Assembly: GCF_029813785.1 (NCBI RefSeq)
Contig: NZ_JARVKY010000002.1
Location: 663,817 to 727,816, forward strand
Direction of reading: 5' to 3'
DNA: 64,000 nt
Origin: Streptomyces sp. DH41
GTDB taxonomy: Bacteria > Actinomycetota > Actinomycetes > Streptomycetales > Streptomycetaceae
The notes below the pieces were generated by a model, which was not told the DNA's origin, did not search any database, and saw nothing but the letters and a program-made list of their open reading frames with translations. A program made the translations under genes and the position numbers. Of this stretch, positions 47,948 through 59,910 are shown in pieces (within the stretch, counting starts at the first letter, position 1; every line of letters begins with the position of its first letter).

Positions 47948-48270
47948 CAGATGTCCTCACCCGTCCGCTTGGCAACGCGAACCTTGTTGCCCTCGTCGTC
48001 GAAGCGGTAACCGACGCGCGTGACGACCTTGTTGCCGTCCTTCTCCACGACCAGCTGGACGTTGGAGACGTGGATCGGGGCCTCGGTGGTCACGATGCCG
48101 CCGGCCTGCGAACCGCGAGCGGTCGGCCCGGCCTTGGTGTGCTTCTTGACCCGGTTGACACCCTCGACCAGGACACGGTCCTCACGGGGGAAGGCCGCGA
48201 TGACCTTGCCCTGCTTGCCCTTGTCCTTACCGGTGATGACCTGGACCAGGTCGCCCTTCTTGATCTTCAT
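47947..48270 (-). CDS. rplX: 50S ribosomal protein L24
   Basis: 107 aa from ATG 48270 ([20 protein letters not shown]), with the KOW motif at the N-terminus. A GTG at 48276 overlapping the rplN stop would add two residues; GGAGG spacing fits the ATG (10 nt) better than the GTG (4 nt). Confidence 0.97.
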   Translation of the reverse strand: MKIKKGDLVQVITGKDKGKQGKVIAAFPREDRVLVEGVNRVKKHTKAGPTARGSQAGGIVTTEAPIHVSNVQLVVEKDGNKVVTRVGYRFDDEGNKVRVAKRTGEDI

Positions 48271-48272
48271 GC

Positions 48273-48641
48273 TCACAGCACCTCCGGCGCGAGGGAGATG
48301 ATCTTCATGAACTTCTTCTCGCGCAGCTCACGGCCCACCGGGCCGAAGATACGGGTGCCGCGAGGGTCGCCGTCGTTCTTCAGAATGACGGCGGCGTTCT
48401 CGTCGAAGCGGATGTACGAGCCGTCGGGACGGCGGCGCTCCTTGACGGTGCGAACGATGACCGCCTTGACGACGTCACCCTTCTTCACGTTGCCACCGGG
48501 GATCGCGTCCTTGACGGTGGCGACGATGACGTCACCGATACCCGCGTAGCGGCGGCCCGAGCCACCGAGCACACGGATGGTGAGAATTTCCTTCGCACCC
48601 GTGTTGTCGGCGACACGCAGCCGCGACTCCTGCTGGATCAC
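48273..48641 (-). CDS. rplN: 50S ribosomal protein L14
   Basis: 122 aa, the universal length: [57 protein letters not shown]. Intersubunit-bridge protein. 104 bp downstream of rpsQ; that gap has a GGCCCCTGC-type hairpin. Confidence 0.98.
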   Translation of the reverse strand: MIQQESRLRVADNTGAKEILTIRVLGGSGRRYAGIGDVIVATVKDAIPGGNVKKGDVVKAVIVRTVKERRRPDGSYIRFDENAAVILKNDGDPRGTRIFGPVGRELREKKFMKIISLAPEVL

Positions 48642-48744
48642 GTCTATCTCCTGATTGTCTGCCGGTTCCCGGCAGGGGCCTCAGTACGAGGGCCCCTGCC
48701 GAGCCTGGCGGAACTGACCTGCATGGGTTTGCCCCGCAGGAGGT

Positions 48745-49032
48745 TTACTTGGCCTTCTCGAGGACCTCGACGACGCGCCAGCGCTTCGTCGCGGACAGCG
48801 GCCGGGTCTCCATGAGGAGGACACGGTCGCCGACACCGGCGGTGTTCTGCTCGTCGTGGGCCTTGAGCTTCTCGGTACGGCGGATGACCTTGCCGTACAG
48901 GGCGTGGGTCACGCGGTCCTCGACGGCGACGACGACGGTCTTGTCCATCTTGTCGCTGACGACCAGACCCTGACGGGTCTTGCGGAAGCCGCGGCCGGCC
49001 TTCGTCTCTTCAGTCACGTTGTTCTCGCTCAT
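48745..49032 (-). CDS. rpsQ: 30S ribosomal protein S17
   Basis: 95 aa: [63 protein letters not shown]-fold early-assembly protein. One-base overlap with rpmC. Confidence 0.98.
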   Translation of the reverse strand: MSENNVTEETKAGRGFRKTRQGLVVSDKMDKTVVVAVEDRVTHALYGKVIRRTEKLKAHDEQNTAGVGDRVLLMETRPLSATKRWRVVEVLEKAK

Positions 49033-49256
49033 CAGGCGCTCTCCACCGTCTCGATGCCCAGCTCGCGCTCACGCATCAGGGTGTAGATCCGCGCGATGTC
49101 CTTGCGGACGGCCTTGAGCCGACCGTGGTTCTCGAGCTGACCCGTCGCCGCCTGGAAGCGGAGGTTGAACAGCTCTTCCTTGGCTTCGCGGAGCTTCGCG
49201 AGAAGCTCCTCGTCACCCAGTTCGCGCAGCTCGGACGCCTTGGTACCGGCCGACAT
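49032..49256 (-). CDS. rpmC: 50S ribosomal protein L29
   Basis: 74 aa from ATG 49256, which overlaps the rplP stop (TGATG). [27 protein letters not shown] (in part) is the L29 helical hairpin at the tunnel exit, near the signal-recognition-particle site. Confidence 0.97.
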   Translation of the reverse strand: MSAGTKASELRELGDEELLAKLREAKEELFNLRFQAATGQLENHGRLKAVRKDIARIYTLMRERELGIETVESA

Positions 49257-49675
49257 CACGCTTCACCTGCCTCGCGCTTGACGATCCGGCACTTCATCGG
49301 CAGCTTGTGGGCCGCACGAGTCAGCGCCTCACGGGCGATCTTCTCGTTGGGGTAGGACAGCTCGAACATGACCCGGCCCGGGTGCACGTTCGCGATCCAC
49401 CACTCGGGGGAACCCTTACCGGAACCCATGCGGGTCTCGGCCGGCTTCTTCGTGAGCGGGCGGTCCGGGTAGATGTTGATCCAGACCTTGCCGCCACGCT
49501 TGATGTGGCGGGTCATCGCGATACGGGCCGCCTCGATCTGGCGGTTGGTCACGTACGCCGGCGTGAGGGCCTGAATGCCGTACTCGCCGAACGCAACCTG
49601 CGTACCGCCCTTGGCCATACCGCGGCGCTTCGGGTGGTGCTGCTTGCGGTGCTTGACCCTACGGGGGATCAGCAT
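49256..49675 (-). CDS. rplP: 50S ribosomal protein L16
   Basis: 139 aa: [66 protein letters not shown] (in parts). Contacts the A-site tRNA elbow; target region for avilamycin-type antibiotics. Five bases after rpsC. Confidence 0.98.
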   Translation of the reverse strand: MLIPRRVKHRKQHHPKRRGMAKGGTQVAFGEYGIQALTPAYVTNRQIEAARIAMTRHIKRGGKVWINIYPDRPLTKKPAETRMGSGKGSPEWWIANVHPGRVMFELSYPNEKIAREALTRAAHKLPMKCRIVKREAGEA

Positions 49676-49680
49676 TTCGG

Positions 49681-50520
49681 TCAGGCCTCCGTTCCGGTGC
49701 TCTCAGCCGGAGCGGCAGCGGCGGCGGGAGCGTCGGCCTTGGGGGCCTCGGCAGCCGGCGCGGACTGCTGCTGCGGCTTGCGACCGCGACCGCCACGCTC
49801 GCCACCGCGGCCACCACGGGCCGGGCGGTCGTTGCCACCACGGGCCGGGCGGTTGCCGGCGCGGGCAGCGGCGTTCTCGGCGCGGACCTCGGCGATGTTC
49901 TTGACGTCGCCCTTGTAGATCCAGACCTTCACGCCGATGCGGCCGAAGGTCGTCTTGGCCTCGAAGAAGCCGTAGTCCACGTTCGCGCGGAGCGTGTGCA
50001 GGGGCACACGGCCCTCGCGGTAGAACTCCGAGCGGGACATCTCGGCGCCACCGAGGCGGCCACCGCACTGGATCTTGATGCCCTTGGCGCCGGCCTTCAT
50101 CGTGCCCTGCATGCTCTTGCGCATGGCACGACGGAAGGAGACGCGGGAGGAGAGCTGCTCGGCGACGGCCTGGGCCACCAGCTGAGCGTCCGTCTCCGGG
50201 CTCTTGACCTCGAGGATGTTCAGCTGGACCTGCTTGCCGGTCAGCTTCTCCAGGTCACCGCGGATACGGTCGGCCTCGGCGCCGCGGCGGCCGATGACGA
50301 TGCCGGGACGAGCGGTGTGGATGTCCACACGCACGCGGTCACGGGTGCGCTCGATCTCCACCTTCGAGATGCCGGCGCGCTCCATGCCGGACGTCATCAT
50401 CCGACGGATGGCGACGTCTTCCTTGACGTAGTCCTTGTACAGCTTGTCGGCGTACCAACGCGACTTGAAGTCGGTCGTGACACCGAGCCGGAACCCGTGC
50501 GGGTTTACCTTCTGGCCCAT
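49681..50520 (-). CDS. rpsC: 30S ribosomal protein S3 with Arg/Gly- and Ala-rich C-terminal tail
   Basis: 279 aa. KH domain ([20 protein letters not shown]) and the S3 C-terminal domain to about 215; then an RGG-rich stretch ([21 protein letters not shown]) and an Ala/Pro/Glu tail that lengthen the protein by about 60 residues, as in other Streptomyces. mRNA-entry helicase element. Confidence 0.98.
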   Translation of the reverse strand: MGQKVNPHGFRLGVTTDFKSRWYADKLYKDYVKEDVAIRRMMTSGMERAGISKVEIERTRDRVRVDIHTARPGIVIGRRGAEADRIRGDLEKLTGKQVQLNILEVKSPETDAQLVAQAVAEQLSSRVSFRRAMRKSMQGTMKAGAKGIKIQCGGRLGGAEMSRSEFYREGRVPLHTLRANVDYGFFEAKTTFGRIGVKVWIYKGDVKNIAEVRAENAAARAGNRPARGGNDRPARGGRGGERGGRGRKPQQQSAPAAEAPKADAPAAAAAPAESTGTEA

Positions 50521-50867
50521 TACCGGGTTCCTTCCTTGCTGCTGACGACCACGGTGATGTGGCTGGTCCGCTTGCGGATCCGGTAGGCGCGGCCCTGGGC
50601 GCGCGGGCGGAACCGCTTCAGGGTCGGGCCCTCGTCGACGTAGGCCTCGGAAATGACGAGGCTGTCGGCGTCGGTGTGGTCGTAGTTGTGCGCGGCGTTG
50701 GCAATGGCGCTGTCCAGCACCTTGCCGACCGGCACGCTCGCGGCCTGCGGGGCGAAACGCAGGACCGCCTGAGCCTCCGTGGCATCCATGCCACGGATGA
50801 GGTCCACCACGCGGCGGGCCTTCATGGGCGTGACGCGGATGTACCGCGCCTGGGCCCTGGCTTCCAT
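50520..50867 (-). CDS. rplV: 50S ribosomal protein L22
   Basis: 115 aa from ATG 50867 ([20 protein letters not shown]) with AAGGGA five bases before it; an ATG at 50891 would add 8 residues. The beta-hairpin region [20 protein letters not shown] lines the exit tunnel. Confidence 0.97.
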   Translation of the reverse strand: MEARAQARYIRVTPMKARRVVDLIRGMDATEAQAVLRFAPQAASVPVGKVLDSAIANAAHNYDHTDADSLVISEAYVDEGPTLKRFRPRAQGRAYRIRKRTSHITVVVSSKEGTR

Positions 50868-50911
50868 GGTTGTCCCTTCAGTGTTTGTCATGATCTTTCA
50901 CACCCCGCTGA

Positions 50912-51193
50912 CTAGCGGCGCTTCGACTTCCGGTCGTCCTTGACGTGACCCCGGAAGGTGCGCGTCGGCGAGAACTCGCCGAGCTTGTGGCCGACCATGG
51001 ACTCGGTGACAAACACCGGGATGTGGGTCTTGCCGTTGTGCACCGCGATCGTGTGGCCGAGCATCGCCGGGACGATCATCGAGCGACGGGACCAGGTCTT
51101 GATGACGTTCTTGGAACCGGCTTCGTTCTGCGTGTCCACCTTCTTGATCAGGTGGTCGTCGACGAAGGGTCCCTTCTTCAAGCTACGAGGCAT
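50912..51193 (-). CDS. rpsS: 30S ribosomal protein S19
   Basis: 93 aa: [44 protein letters not shown] in parts, [12 protein letters not shown]. Head protein near the A site. 12 bp after rplB. Confidence 0.99.
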   Translation of the reverse strand: MPRSLKKGPFVDDHLIKKVDTQNEAGSKNVIKTWSRRSMIVPAMLGHTIAVHNGKTHIPVFVTESMVGHKLGEFSPTRTFRGHVKDDRKSKRR

Positions 51194-51205
51194 CTCAACC
51201 CGTCC

Positions 51206-52042
51206 TTAGCGCTTCTTGTTCGTCTTGCGGCGGCGGACGATGTACTTGTTCGACGCCTTCTTGGGCGAACGAGTACGGCCTTCCTTCTTGCCCCAGGGGG
51301 ACACCGGGTGGCGACCACCCGAGGTACGGCCTTCGCCACCACCGTGCGGGTGGTCCACCGGGTTCATGACCACACCACGCACGGTCGGGCGAACGCCCAG
51401 CCAGCGCTTACGGCCCGCCTTGCCCCAGTTGATGTTGCTCTGCTCGGCGTTGCCGACCTCGCCGACCGTGGCGCGGCAGCGCTGGTCGACCAGGCGGATC
51501 TCTCCGGACGGCATGCGCAGGTGGGCCATCGAGCCCTCCTTCGCGAGCAGCTGCACGGAGGCACCGGCGGAGCGGGCGAACTTGGCACCGCCACCGGGAC
51601 GGAGCTCGATCGCGTGGATCGTGGTACCGACCGGGATGTTGCGGAGGGCCAGGTTGTTGCCCGGCTTGATGTCGGCCCCGGGACCGTTCTCGACGCGGTC
51701 ACCCTGCTGCAGGTTGCGCGGGGCGAGGATGTAGCGCTTCTCGCCGTCGGCGTAGTGCAGCAGCGCGATGCGCGCGGTGCGGTTGGGGTCGTACTCGATG
51801 TGCGCGACCTTCGCCGGCACGCCGTCCTTGTCGTGCCGACGGAAGTCGATCACGCGGAAGGCGCGCTTGTGTCCGCCACCCTGGTGGCGAACGGTCACAC
51901 GACCGGCGTTGTTACGGCCGCCCTTGCTGTGCAGGGGGCGGACCAGCGACTTCTCCGGCGTGGACCGCGTGACCTCGACGAAGTCGGCGACGCTGGAGCC
52001 ACGACGGCCCGGCGTAGTCGGCTTGTACTTGCGGATTCCCAT
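51206..52042 (-). CDS. rplB: 50S ribosomal protein L2
   Basis: 278 aa: [34 protein letters not shown] [19 protein letters not shown], and the [18 protein letters not shown] block with the conserved His near the peptidyl-transferase centre. Confidence 0.99.
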   Translation of the reverse strand: MGIRKYKPTTPGRRGSSVADFVEVTRSTPEKSLVRPLHSKGGRNNAGRVTVRHQGGGHKRAFRVIDFRRHDKDGVPAKVAHIEYDPNRTARIALLHYADGEKRYILAPRNLQQGDRVENGPGADIKPGNNLALRNIPVGTTIHAIELRPGGGAKFARSAGASVQLLAKEGSMAHLRMPSGEIRLVDQRCRATVGEVGNAEQSNINWGKAGRKRWLGVRPTVRGVVMNPVDHPHGGGEGRTSGGRHPVSPWGKKEGRTRSPKKASNKYIVRRRKTNKKR

Positions 52043-52082
52043 TTCTCAGTCCTCGTCCGATTCCGGACGATCCGGACCTCCG

Positions 52083-52502
52083 TCAGGAGGTCGGACCGCC
52101 GAAGATGTCGATACGGTCGCCCTCGGCAAGGGTCACGATCGCGCGCTTGCTGTCGGCACGCTTGCCGAAGCCGGTGCGGGTCCGCTTGCGCTTGCCCTGG
52201 CGGTTGATCGTGTTGACCCCGGTGACCTTGACCGAGAAGACCGCCTGGACGGCTTCCTTGATCTGGGTCTTGTTGGAACCCGGGGCGACGACGAACGTGT
52301 ACTTGTTCTCGTCGAGGAGCGCGTAGCTCTTCTCGGAGACGACCGGCTTCAGCAGCACGTCACGGGGGTCCGTGAACGACTTGCTGACCGGCGTGACGAC
52401 GGTGTTCTTGCCCTCGGCCTCGTGGCGACGCGCCTTGGCGACGCGCGCGGCCTTGGCGGCCTTGGCCGCCTTGGAGGCGATGCTCGGGTGACGCGTAGCC
52501 AT
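52083..52502 (-). CDS. rplW: 50S ribosomal protein L23, N-terminally extended
   Basis: 139 aa. The L23 core ([28 protein letters not shown] in parts, [21 protein letters not shown]) is preceded by about 40 Ala/Lys-rich residues with [15 protein letters not shown]. Tunnel-exit docking site for trigger factor and SRP. Its ATG abuts the rplD stop. Confidence 0.98.
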   Translation of the reverse strand: MATRHPSIASKAAKAAKAARVAKARRHEAEGKNTVVTPVSKSFTDPRDVLLKPVVSEKSYALLDENKYTFVVAPGSNKTQIKEAVQAVFSVKVTGVNTINRQGKRKRTRTGFGKRADSKRAIVTLAEGDRIDIFGGPTS

Positions 52503-53158
52503 CAGGCTTCGCTCCCTTCGGTGTCAGCAGCCTTGGGGCCGGACACGAAGGACTCGAAGGCGGCCTGGGTGAAGACCACGTCGTCCGAGACGAGAACGTC
52601 GTACGTGTTCAGCTGGCCCGGCTCCAGGATGTGGATCTGGGGCAGGTTGCGGGCGGACAGCCACGCGGCCTCGTCGGCGCGGTCGACGACCAGGAGCAGG
52701 TTCTTGCGCTCCGAGATCTTGCCGAACAGCGTCCGGGCGGCCTTCGTGGACGGGTTCTCGCCCTCGATGACGCCGGTGACGACGTGGATCCGGTTGTGGC
52801 GGGCCCGGTCGGTGAGGGCGTGGCGCAGGGCCGCGGCCTTCATCTTCTTCGGGGTCCGCTGCGAGTAGTCACGCGGCTGCGGGCCGTGGACGACGCCACC
52901 GCCGGCGAACTGCGGCGCACGGGTCGAACCCTGGCGGGCGCGGCCGGTGCCCTTCTGGCGGTACGGCTTCTTGCCGCCACCACGGACCTCGCCGCGACGC
53001 TTGGTCTTGTGCGTGCCCTGGCGGGCAGCGGCGTTCTGCGCGACGACGACCTGGTGGATCAGCGGGATGCTGATCTTCTCCACGCCGAAGATCTCCGCGG
53101 GGAGCTCGACGCTTCCGGTCTTCTCGCCGGCAGGCGAAAGGATGTCAACAGTGCTCAT
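52502..53158 (-). CDS. rplD: 50S ribosomal protein L4
   Basis: 218 aa: [37 protein letters not shown] (in parts) is the tunnel loop. [14 protein letters not shown] [19 protein letters not shown] and [10 protein letters not shown] follow. In E. coli L4 represses the S10 operon; that is not shown here. Confidence 0.98.
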   Translation of the reverse strand: MSTVDILSPAGEKTGSVELPAEIFGVEKISIPLIHQVVVAQNAAARQGTHKTKRRGEVRGGGKKPYRQKGTGRARQGSTRAPQFAGGGVVHGPQPRDYSQRTPKKMKAAALRHALTDRARHNRIHVVTGVIEGENPSTKAARTLFGKISERKNLLLVVDRADEAAWLSARNLPQIHILEPGQLNTYDVLVSDDVVFTQAAFESFVSGPKAADTEGSEA

Positions 53159-53166
53159 CGGTTACC

Positions 53167-53811
53167 TCAGGCCCCCTTGGCCGCAGTGCGGACCAGGACG
53201 AGGCCGCCGTTCGGACCAGGAACCGCGCCCTTGATGAGGAGCAGGCCCTTCTCCGCGTCAACGGCGTGAACGGTCAGGTTCTGGGTGGTGACCCGCTCGT
53301 TGCCCATGCGACCCGCCATGCGCATGCCCTTGAAGACACGGCCGGGGGTGGCACAGCCACCGATGGATCCGGGCATGCGGTGCACACGGTGGGCACCGTG
53401 CGACGCCTTGCCACCCTTGAAGTTGTGGCGCTTCATGACGCCGGCGAAGCCCTTGCCCTTGCTCTTCGCGGTGACGTCGACCTTCACGCCGGACTCGAAG
53501 GCCTCAGCGGTGATCTCCTGGCCGAGGGTGTACTCGCTGGCACCAGCGGTACGGATCTCGACGAGGTGACGACGGGGGGTGACGTCGGCCTTGGCGAAGT
53601 GGCCCTTGAGGGGCTTGTTCACCTTGCGCGGGTCGATCTCGCCGAAGGCGATCTGGACCGACTCGTAGCCGTCGACGTCGTTCGTACGGACCTGGGTGAC
53701 GACGTTCGGGCCGGCCTTGACGACGGTGACCGGAACAACACGGTTGTTCTCGTCCCACACCTGCGTCATGCCGAGCTTCTCGCCCAGGATGCCCTTGACC
53801 TGCTTGTTCAT
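53167..53811 (-). CDS. rplC: 50S ribosomal protein L3
   Basis: 214 aa: [23 protein letters not shown] in parts, [51 protein letters not shown] in parts. Its loop approaches the peptidyl-transferase centre. 17 bp after rpsJ. Confidence 0.99.
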   Translation of the reverse strand: MNKQVKGILGEKLGMTQVWDENNRVVPVTVVKAGPNVVTQVRTNDVDGYESVQIAFGEIDPRKVNKPLKGHFAKADVTPRRHLVEIRTAGASEYTLGQEITAEAFESGVKVDVTAKSKGKGFAGVMKRHNFKGGKASHGAHRVHRMPGSIGGCATPGRVFKGMRMAGRMGNERVTTQNLTVHAVDAEKGLLLIKGAVPGPNGGLVLVRTAAKGA

Positions 53812-53828
53812 CTTCAGATCACCGGCCC

Positions 53829-54137
53829 TCAGAGCTTGATCTCGATGTCGACACCGGCCGGGAGGTCGAGTCGCATCAGAGAGTCAACGGTCTTGGGCGT
53901 CGGGTCGAGGATGTCGATCAGGCGCTTGTGCGTGCGCATCTCGAAGTGCTCGCGCGAGTCCTTGTACTTGTGCGGCGACTTGATGACGCAGTACACGTTC
54001 TTCTCAGTGGGCAGCGGCACCGGGCCCGCGACCGACGCACCAGTGCGAGTCACCGTCTCGACGATCTTCTTCGCCGAAGAGTCGATGACCTCGTGGTCGT
54101 AGGCCTTGAGCCGGATGCGGATCTTCTGTCCCGCCAT
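53829..54137 (-). CDS. rpsJ: 30S ribosomal protein S10
   Basis: 102 aa: [60 protein letters not shown] in parts. First gene of the S10 operon, also the NusB partner (NusE) in antitermination. Confidence 0.99.
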   Translation of the reverse strand: MAGQKIRIRLKAYDHEVIDSSAKKIVETVTRTGASVAGPVPLPTEKNVYCVIKSPHKYKDSREHFEMRTHKRLIDILDPTPKTVDSLMRLDLPAGVDIEIKL

Positions 54138-54677
54138 GGCTACTCAGTAGTCCTGTCTCTCGAAACGCTCTGGACCCGGTGGTCCCTTTTCTTCCGCTCC
54201 CCCTCCGACCCACGCGGTCGGGCGTGTCGCGCTCTCGCTGAAACGGATGTCCCTTTCGGGACTTCCCTGCAGTGGGAGTCGCGGGCCCTTCCGGAACCGC
54301 GGGGCGGGGGCGAGAGGCCCACCGGGCGCCTGGTCTGCACCCCGCTGACGCTTCCCGGAAGATTCCCGTACGTCCGCCCCTACACCTCTCGATGTAATAC
54401 GTGGGACGACGAGTACTGTGGGACTCGCTTCCGGTCCCCCCGGCGGGAGGCGCGCAGCATCGGCACTCGACCGAGCAACTCCGCTAGTCTGCCATACGGG
54501 GCGGGGGCCTGGCCAATCGGGCCGGAGAGAATACCCCGAAGGTGACGGAGGTCAAACAGGCGCTCGCGCGGAGGCGACCTCACCGGGCCCGAGCCGCGGC
54601 CACGGGACCTCCGGGAACCGGGCGAAACCGGCGCACGAGGCTATCCGTGTCCACGGGCCAGACGGTTGTATGCGTCC
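54138..54677 (-). promoter_or_regulatory. S10-operon promoter and long leader
   Basis: 540 bp without a gene. On the minus strand TTGACC (54550-54555), 16-bp spacer, TATTCT (54528-54533) is a strong HrdB-type promoter. It implies a leader of about 380 nt before rpsJ. The leader contains GTGGGAC direct repeats 14 bp apart (around 54401-54421) and several G/C inverted repeats, but I could not assign a known control element. Confidence 0.6.
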
Positions 54678-56099
54678 ATGCGAAGATCCACGGTCTGGAC
54701 CAGGCGCTGGGGCGGTGCGGCGCTGATATGCGCGGCGGTGGCGGCGCTGCTGCCGCTGCTGCGGTACGGGGCGCCCGTACCGCGCTGGGACCTTCTGGTC
54801 GTCCTGGGCGCGACGCTGCTGTGCGGCCTCGCCTGGGTGGCGGCGACCTGGCGGGCACCCCGGTACACCGCCCCACCGGACGACGCCCCCGTCACCGCGG
54901 TCCCCACCGACCGCTTGCCCGCGGTGATCCCCCGGACCCCGTTCGCCTCGCTGGGCCGCCTGCCCGCCGCCGCCCTCGCCGGGTTCGCGCTGGTCCCGGC
55001 CCTCCTCCTCGCCTGGCAGCCCGACGGCCACCAGGGCCGTGCGCTGGCCGGCATCCAGGACGCGGGTGCCGTCGTCTCGACGGGGACGATCACCGGCGTC
55101 AGCTCCGAGGAGAAGTCGAACGTGGGCGTCTCCGGACGCAAGTTCGGCAGCTACTGGTACGCCGACCTCACCACCGAGCTGCCCGACGGTACCCGGCTGA
55201 CCGTGGACCGGGGCATCGTGGCCGGGCTCCCCTACCAGGGGAACGAGGTCGACGTCCTGCACTCCCCCGGCCGCCCCGAGCTGGGCGGCTGGGTGGACGA
55301 CAGCACGGACCTCGGCGCGTACGCCCAGACCTGGCGCCCTCCGTTCTCCGTCGGCCCGTGGCTCGCGACCCTCCTGGCGGCGATCGTGGTGATCGCCGTC
55401 TTCGGCCGCCACCGCGGTGCGGACGGGCCGCGCCGGGTGCTGGTGGAGGACGCCGCGACAGGCCGGGTGAAGTCGCTGCGAGTCACCGCGCTGACGGCGG
55501 TCCGCAACGAGCACACGACGGTCGGCGCCCGGGCCGGTACGACGCGGGTGGACGTCCTCCGTACCCTCTATGCCGTCCACGACGGCGGCAGGCTGCGGCT
55601 GCTCGTGCCGGACGCCGCGATACCCGCGCTGGCGGCGGAGTTCGGCCCGGCGGGCGGCCGGCTGATGTGGGCGACGCGCTGGCGCCTGGTGCGCGAGAGC
55701 AAGGCTGTCGTCTGCGTCTTCGTCGCCCCGGACGGCCGGATCTTCCACTGCGCGGCCTACCCCGCGGACCTGGGTCGCCTGCGGGAGCGCGAAGTGGCCT
55801 CGGAGCAGTCCACGGACCCGTCCTTCCACGTGCGCGACTGGCCGGGCCTGTGCGGCACGTCCCCGGTCGTGCGCCTGGGGCTGGTCGCGCTCTACGCGGT
55901 GGTGGGCGCGTGCGCGGTGCCCCTGCTGACCGGTACGGCGTCCCACCTCACGGGCTATCTGCCGCTCGCCGGGGTGGCGGTCGCCGGGGTGGCGGTCGCC
56001 GGGGTGGCGGCGGTACTGGCGACGCGCTCGGCTCACATGGACGACCTGCCGGTGTGGGAACGGCGGCGGAGCCGGGACCGGCGCGTACGGGCGGGGTGA
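54678..56099 (+). CDS. Large membrane protein of unknown function (DUF3592-like)
   Basis: 473 aa from ATG 54678 (a TTG at 54666 is a poorer start). Hydrophobic helices at about 12-30, 38-55, 95-112, 230-250 and two near the C-terminus (400-450). The segment AGAVVSTGTITGVSSEEK..YWYADLTTELPDG resembles DUF3592-type extracytoplasmic beta domains. Three 15-bp tandem repeats (about 55966-56012) give AGVAVAGVAVAGVA in the last helix. Divergent from the S10 operon; 123 bp before the next gene. No function is evident. Confidence 0.8.
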   Translation: MRRSTVWTRRWGGAALICAAVAALLPLLRYGAPVPRWDLLVVLGATLLCGLAWVAATWRAPRYTAPPDDAPVTAVPTDRLPAVIPRTPFASLGRLPAAALAGFALVPALLLAWQPDGHQGRALAGIQDAGAVVSTGTITGVSSEEKSNVGVSGRKFGSYWYADLTTELPDGTRLTVDRGIVAGLPYQGNEVDVLHSPGRPELGGWVDDSTDLGAYAQTWRPPFSVGPWLATLLAAIVVIAVFGRHRGADGPRRVLVEDAATGRVKSLRVTALTAVRNEHTTVGARAGTTRVDVLRTLYAVHDGGRLRLLVPDAAIPALAAEFGPAGGRLMWATRWRLVRESKAVVCVFVAPDGRIFHCAAYPADLGRLREREVASEQSTDPSFHVRDWPGLCGTSPVVRLGLVALYAVVGACAVPLLTGTASHLTGYLPLAGVAVAGVAVAGVAAVLATRSAHMDDLPVWERRRSRDRRVRAG

Positions 56100-56234
56100 G
56101 TCCGGCCGACCCGCTCGGCTGCCGTACCGGGCTTCGCCCTTCCGTCCCGTCGGTCGGGGACCGCGCCGCACGGACGCTCCCCGATCACCACGTAGGGTCA
56201 CCGACGGGACCAGGGCGGACACTTGGGGGATCGC

Positions 56235-56630
56235 GTGACGGTTAGGGAGGCGACCAAGGGTGAGGCGTCGAAGGCACTTCGGGACGCCGGCCGCGTGGAC
56301 AAGTGGTCGGTCGTGTGGATTCTGCTGGCGCTCGCGCTGTGGATGTACTTCGCGTTCCTGATGCTCTCCTCGTACGGCCCCGAGTCCTACGACGGTGTCC
56401 CGCGCTGCGAGGGCCCGCTGATCGACCCGTTCCAGCGGGACGGCTCCCTCTGCGACAGCGAACTGCGCCAGTGGCCGGCGCTGCTCGGGATCCTGGCCCT
56501 GTCGACCATCGCGACGGTCGTCGCGGCGGCGACGACGGTCTACGCCAGGCTGCTGGGCCGCCTGGCGAAGGCGTCAGCCCCGGGTACGGACGACAGCACC
56601 GGAGACGGAACCGGCTCCGGCGCCGCGTGA
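56235..56630 (+). CDS. Small two-helix membrane protein
   Basis: 131 aa from GTG 56235, preceded by GGGGGA six nt upstream. Helices at about 24-45 and 80-104; an extracytoplasmic loop between them has two Cys (PRCEGP and SLCDSE) likely to form a disulfide. The tail is Gly/Thr/Asp rich. Function unknown; may be co-transcribed with the preceding membrane protein gene. Confidence 0.75.
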   Translation: MTVREATKGEASKALRDAGRVDKWSVVWILLALALWMYFAFLMLSSYGPESYDGVPRCEGPLIDPFQRDGSLCDSELRQWPALLGILALSTIATVVAAATTVYARLLGRLAKASAPGTDDSTGDGTGSGAA

Positions 56631-56670
56631 CCGGTCACCGCGTTCGGGTGACGCCGTGGCCGTCAGGCCG

Positions 56671-57915
56671 TCACCCCCGGGCGTCCGCGTTCCGCAACCG
56701 TGCGAAGGACGTGTCCAGGCCCTTCTTCAGCAGCCGCGACACCGGCCGTTCCACGAAGCGGTGAATGAGCCAGCTCAGGAGCAGGAAGCCCGTGGTGAGC
56801 AGGGCGAGGAGCAGCCGGGGGTCCATCGTGTCGTGGAGGCGGGCGATGAGGGTCGTGCCGGCCGCGTAGTGGACCAGGTAGAGCGGGTACGTCAGGGCAC
56901 CGGCCGTGACCAGCCATTTCCAGCGGATCCGGTCCGTGTGGCCGAGCGCCACGGCGACCATGAAGAGCAGGAAGACGGTGAAGATCGCCACGCTCCCGCG
57001 CCAGCCCGAGACGCGTTCGACCTCGTCGATGCGGTCGCCCAGTTCCAGCTGGCCCATCAGCCACGCCATGGCGAGGATGCCCCACAGGAGCAGGTCCTGG
57101 CCGAAGCGGTGCATGAGGTAGAGGGCGAGGCCGGCGATGAAGTACCAGGCGCCGTCCGGGTTGGCGACCAGCTCCAGCAGGTGGAGGTCGGCGACCGGGG
57201 CGAACATCGCGACCGCGCCCCACACGCAGCAGAAGAGCACGACCCTGCGGTACGTCAGGCCCATGGCGACGACGACCAGGAAGAGCAGGTAGAAGCGCAG
57301 CTCGGACCAGAGGGTCCAGTAGACGCCGTCGACGTTCGGTACGCCGGAGCCGGACTGGAGCATGGTCAGGTTGAGGAGGACCTCGCGCAGGCGGAGGCGT
57401 TCCCACACACCGGGTACGGCGATCAGCACGGCCGTGGTGAACACGACCGCGAACCAGTACGCCGGGTAGAGCCGGATCACGCGGGAGATGAAGAACTGGC
57501 GCGGTGTGCGGCCCCAGCACGACATGCAGATCACGAAGCCGCTGATCACGAAGAAGATCTCGACGCCGATCCAGCCGTAGGAGGCGACGCGGAACACCGT
57601 GGGCATGATCTCGGACACCGGGCGGTCCCAGATCAGGTTGCCGGGGCGGTCGGCGCGCCAGGTGCCGGCGTAGTGGTGTGCGACCACCATCAGCGCGGCG
57701 AGCAGGCGGATGCCGTCGATGACGTACAGGCGTCCGCCCGCGCGCTTCCCGCCCTGCGCGGCCTGCCCACGGGGGCGGGCGCGAGGCCCGGCGAGTGACG
57801 GCCGGCCCGTCGGCACCGTTATGGCGAGCGGCGGGAGCGGCTGCTTCGACCGCTCCTCCGCCCGCTCGGGCACCGATGTCTCACTGTCCGCTGCGCGCAC
57901 CATTCGAACAGACAA
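56671..57915 (-). CDS. Acyltransferase family 3 membrane protein
   Basis: 414 aa (ATG 57915; ATG 57903 possible). After a basic N-terminal region of about 65 residues, ten hydrophobic helices with the family motifs DGIRLLAALMVVAHHYAGTW (catalytic His), GVEIFFVISGFVI and FFISRVIRLYPAYW (R-x-x-R). Such enzymes O-acylate exported sugars or lipids. No glycan gene is directly adjacent, so the substrate is unknown. Confidence 0.92.
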   Translation of the reverse strand: MSVRMVRAADSETSVPERAEERSKQPLPPLAITVPTGRPSLAGPRARPRGQAAQGGKRAGGRLYVIDGIRLLAALMVVAHHYAGTWRADRPGNLIWDRPVSEIMPTVFRVASYGWIGVEIFFVISGFVICMSCWGRTPRQFFISRVIRLYPAYWFAVVFTTAVLIAVPGVWERLRLREVLLNLTMLQSGSGVPNVDGVYWTLWSELRFYLLFLVVVAMGLTYRRVVLFCCVWGAVAMFAPVADLHLLELVANPDGAWYFIAGLALYLMHRFGQDLLLWGILAMAWLMGQLELGDRIDEVERVSGWRGSVAIFTVFLLFMVAVALGHTDRIRWKWLVTAGALTYPLYLVHYAAGTTLIARLHDTMDPRLLLALLTTGFLLLSWLIHRFVERPVSRLLKKGLDTSFARLRNADARG

Positions 57916-57989
57916 GAACAGTGTTCACACGAGCGGTAGGGGTTTGAGCAAGCCGCCGCCCGCGCTCCGTGCCGTGTTCGCGGGTTGTT

Positions 57990-58018
57990 CTCCCGGGGTT
58001 CAGCCTGCGCCCCGGGAG
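57990..58018 (-). terminator. gdhA terminator
   Basis: Perfect 9-bp inverted repeat (57990-57998 and 58010-58018) with an 11-nt loop, 26 bp past the gdhA stop. Confidence 0.7.
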
Positions 58019-58043
58019 GGCCCGCCCCTCGGGGGTCGGTCCG

Positions 58044-59564
<1,521 letters not shown>

Positions 59565-59570
59565 CTAAGT

Positions 59571-59587
59571 GTTACGCGCATGTAAAC
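59571..59587 (-). promoter_or_regulatory. Possible GlnR box upstream of gdhA
   Basis: On the gdhA strand TTTAC, 6 bp, GTAAC (plus strand GTTAC-N6-GTAAA), about 170 bp upstream of the GTG. It fits the gTnAC-N6-GaAAC half-site arrangement of GlnR with two mismatches. Spacing to a promoter is not defined. Confidence 0.4.
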
Positions 59588-59661
59588 ATCCTGGCCAGTA
59601 CCCCGCGCAGGGCGTGACCACTATGTGAGACCGATCTTTCGCATACCGGTCGTTAACGGAT

Positions 59662-59694
59662 GTCCGGGACGAAGGTTACCCGAGCGTCCCGGAC
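59662..59694 (-). terminator. Terminator after the tautomerase gene
   Basis: Perfect 10-bp inverted repeat (59662-59671 and 59685-59694) with a 13-nt loop, ending 6 bp from the tautomerase stop. With the gdhA promoter it occupies most of the 297-bp gap 59403-59699. Confidence 0.72.
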
Positions 59695-59699
59695 AGCGG

Positions 59700-59909
59700 T
59701 CAAGCGTCGCCGTTGAGCATGGTGGCGGTCAGGACGCCGCCGCCGACGCCCCAGCCACCGTCGAGGACCTCGTCGACGAGGACGACGGTGGTCGGGCGGG
59801 CCCGCTCGCCGTAGATCTCCGCGTACAGGTCGGTGGTGCGCTCGACGATCTTCCTCTTGTCCTCGGCGGTGAGGGTGCCCGCGGGGACCTTGAAGTGTGC
59901 GAAAGGCAT
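59700..59909 (-). CDS. 4-oxalocrotonate tautomerase-like protein
   Basis: 69 aa. Met-Pro start (Pro2 is the catalytic base in the family), KRKIVERTTDLYAEIYGERARPTTVVLVDEV in pieces, and a C-terminal Gly-rich segment. One base separates it from the SDR gene, so the two form an operon. Substrate unknown. Confidence 0.88.
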   Translation of the reverse strand: MPFAHFKVPAGTLTAEDKRKIVERTTDLYAEIYGERARPTTVVLVDEVLDGGWGVGGGVLTATMLNGDA

Positions 59910-59910
59910 G

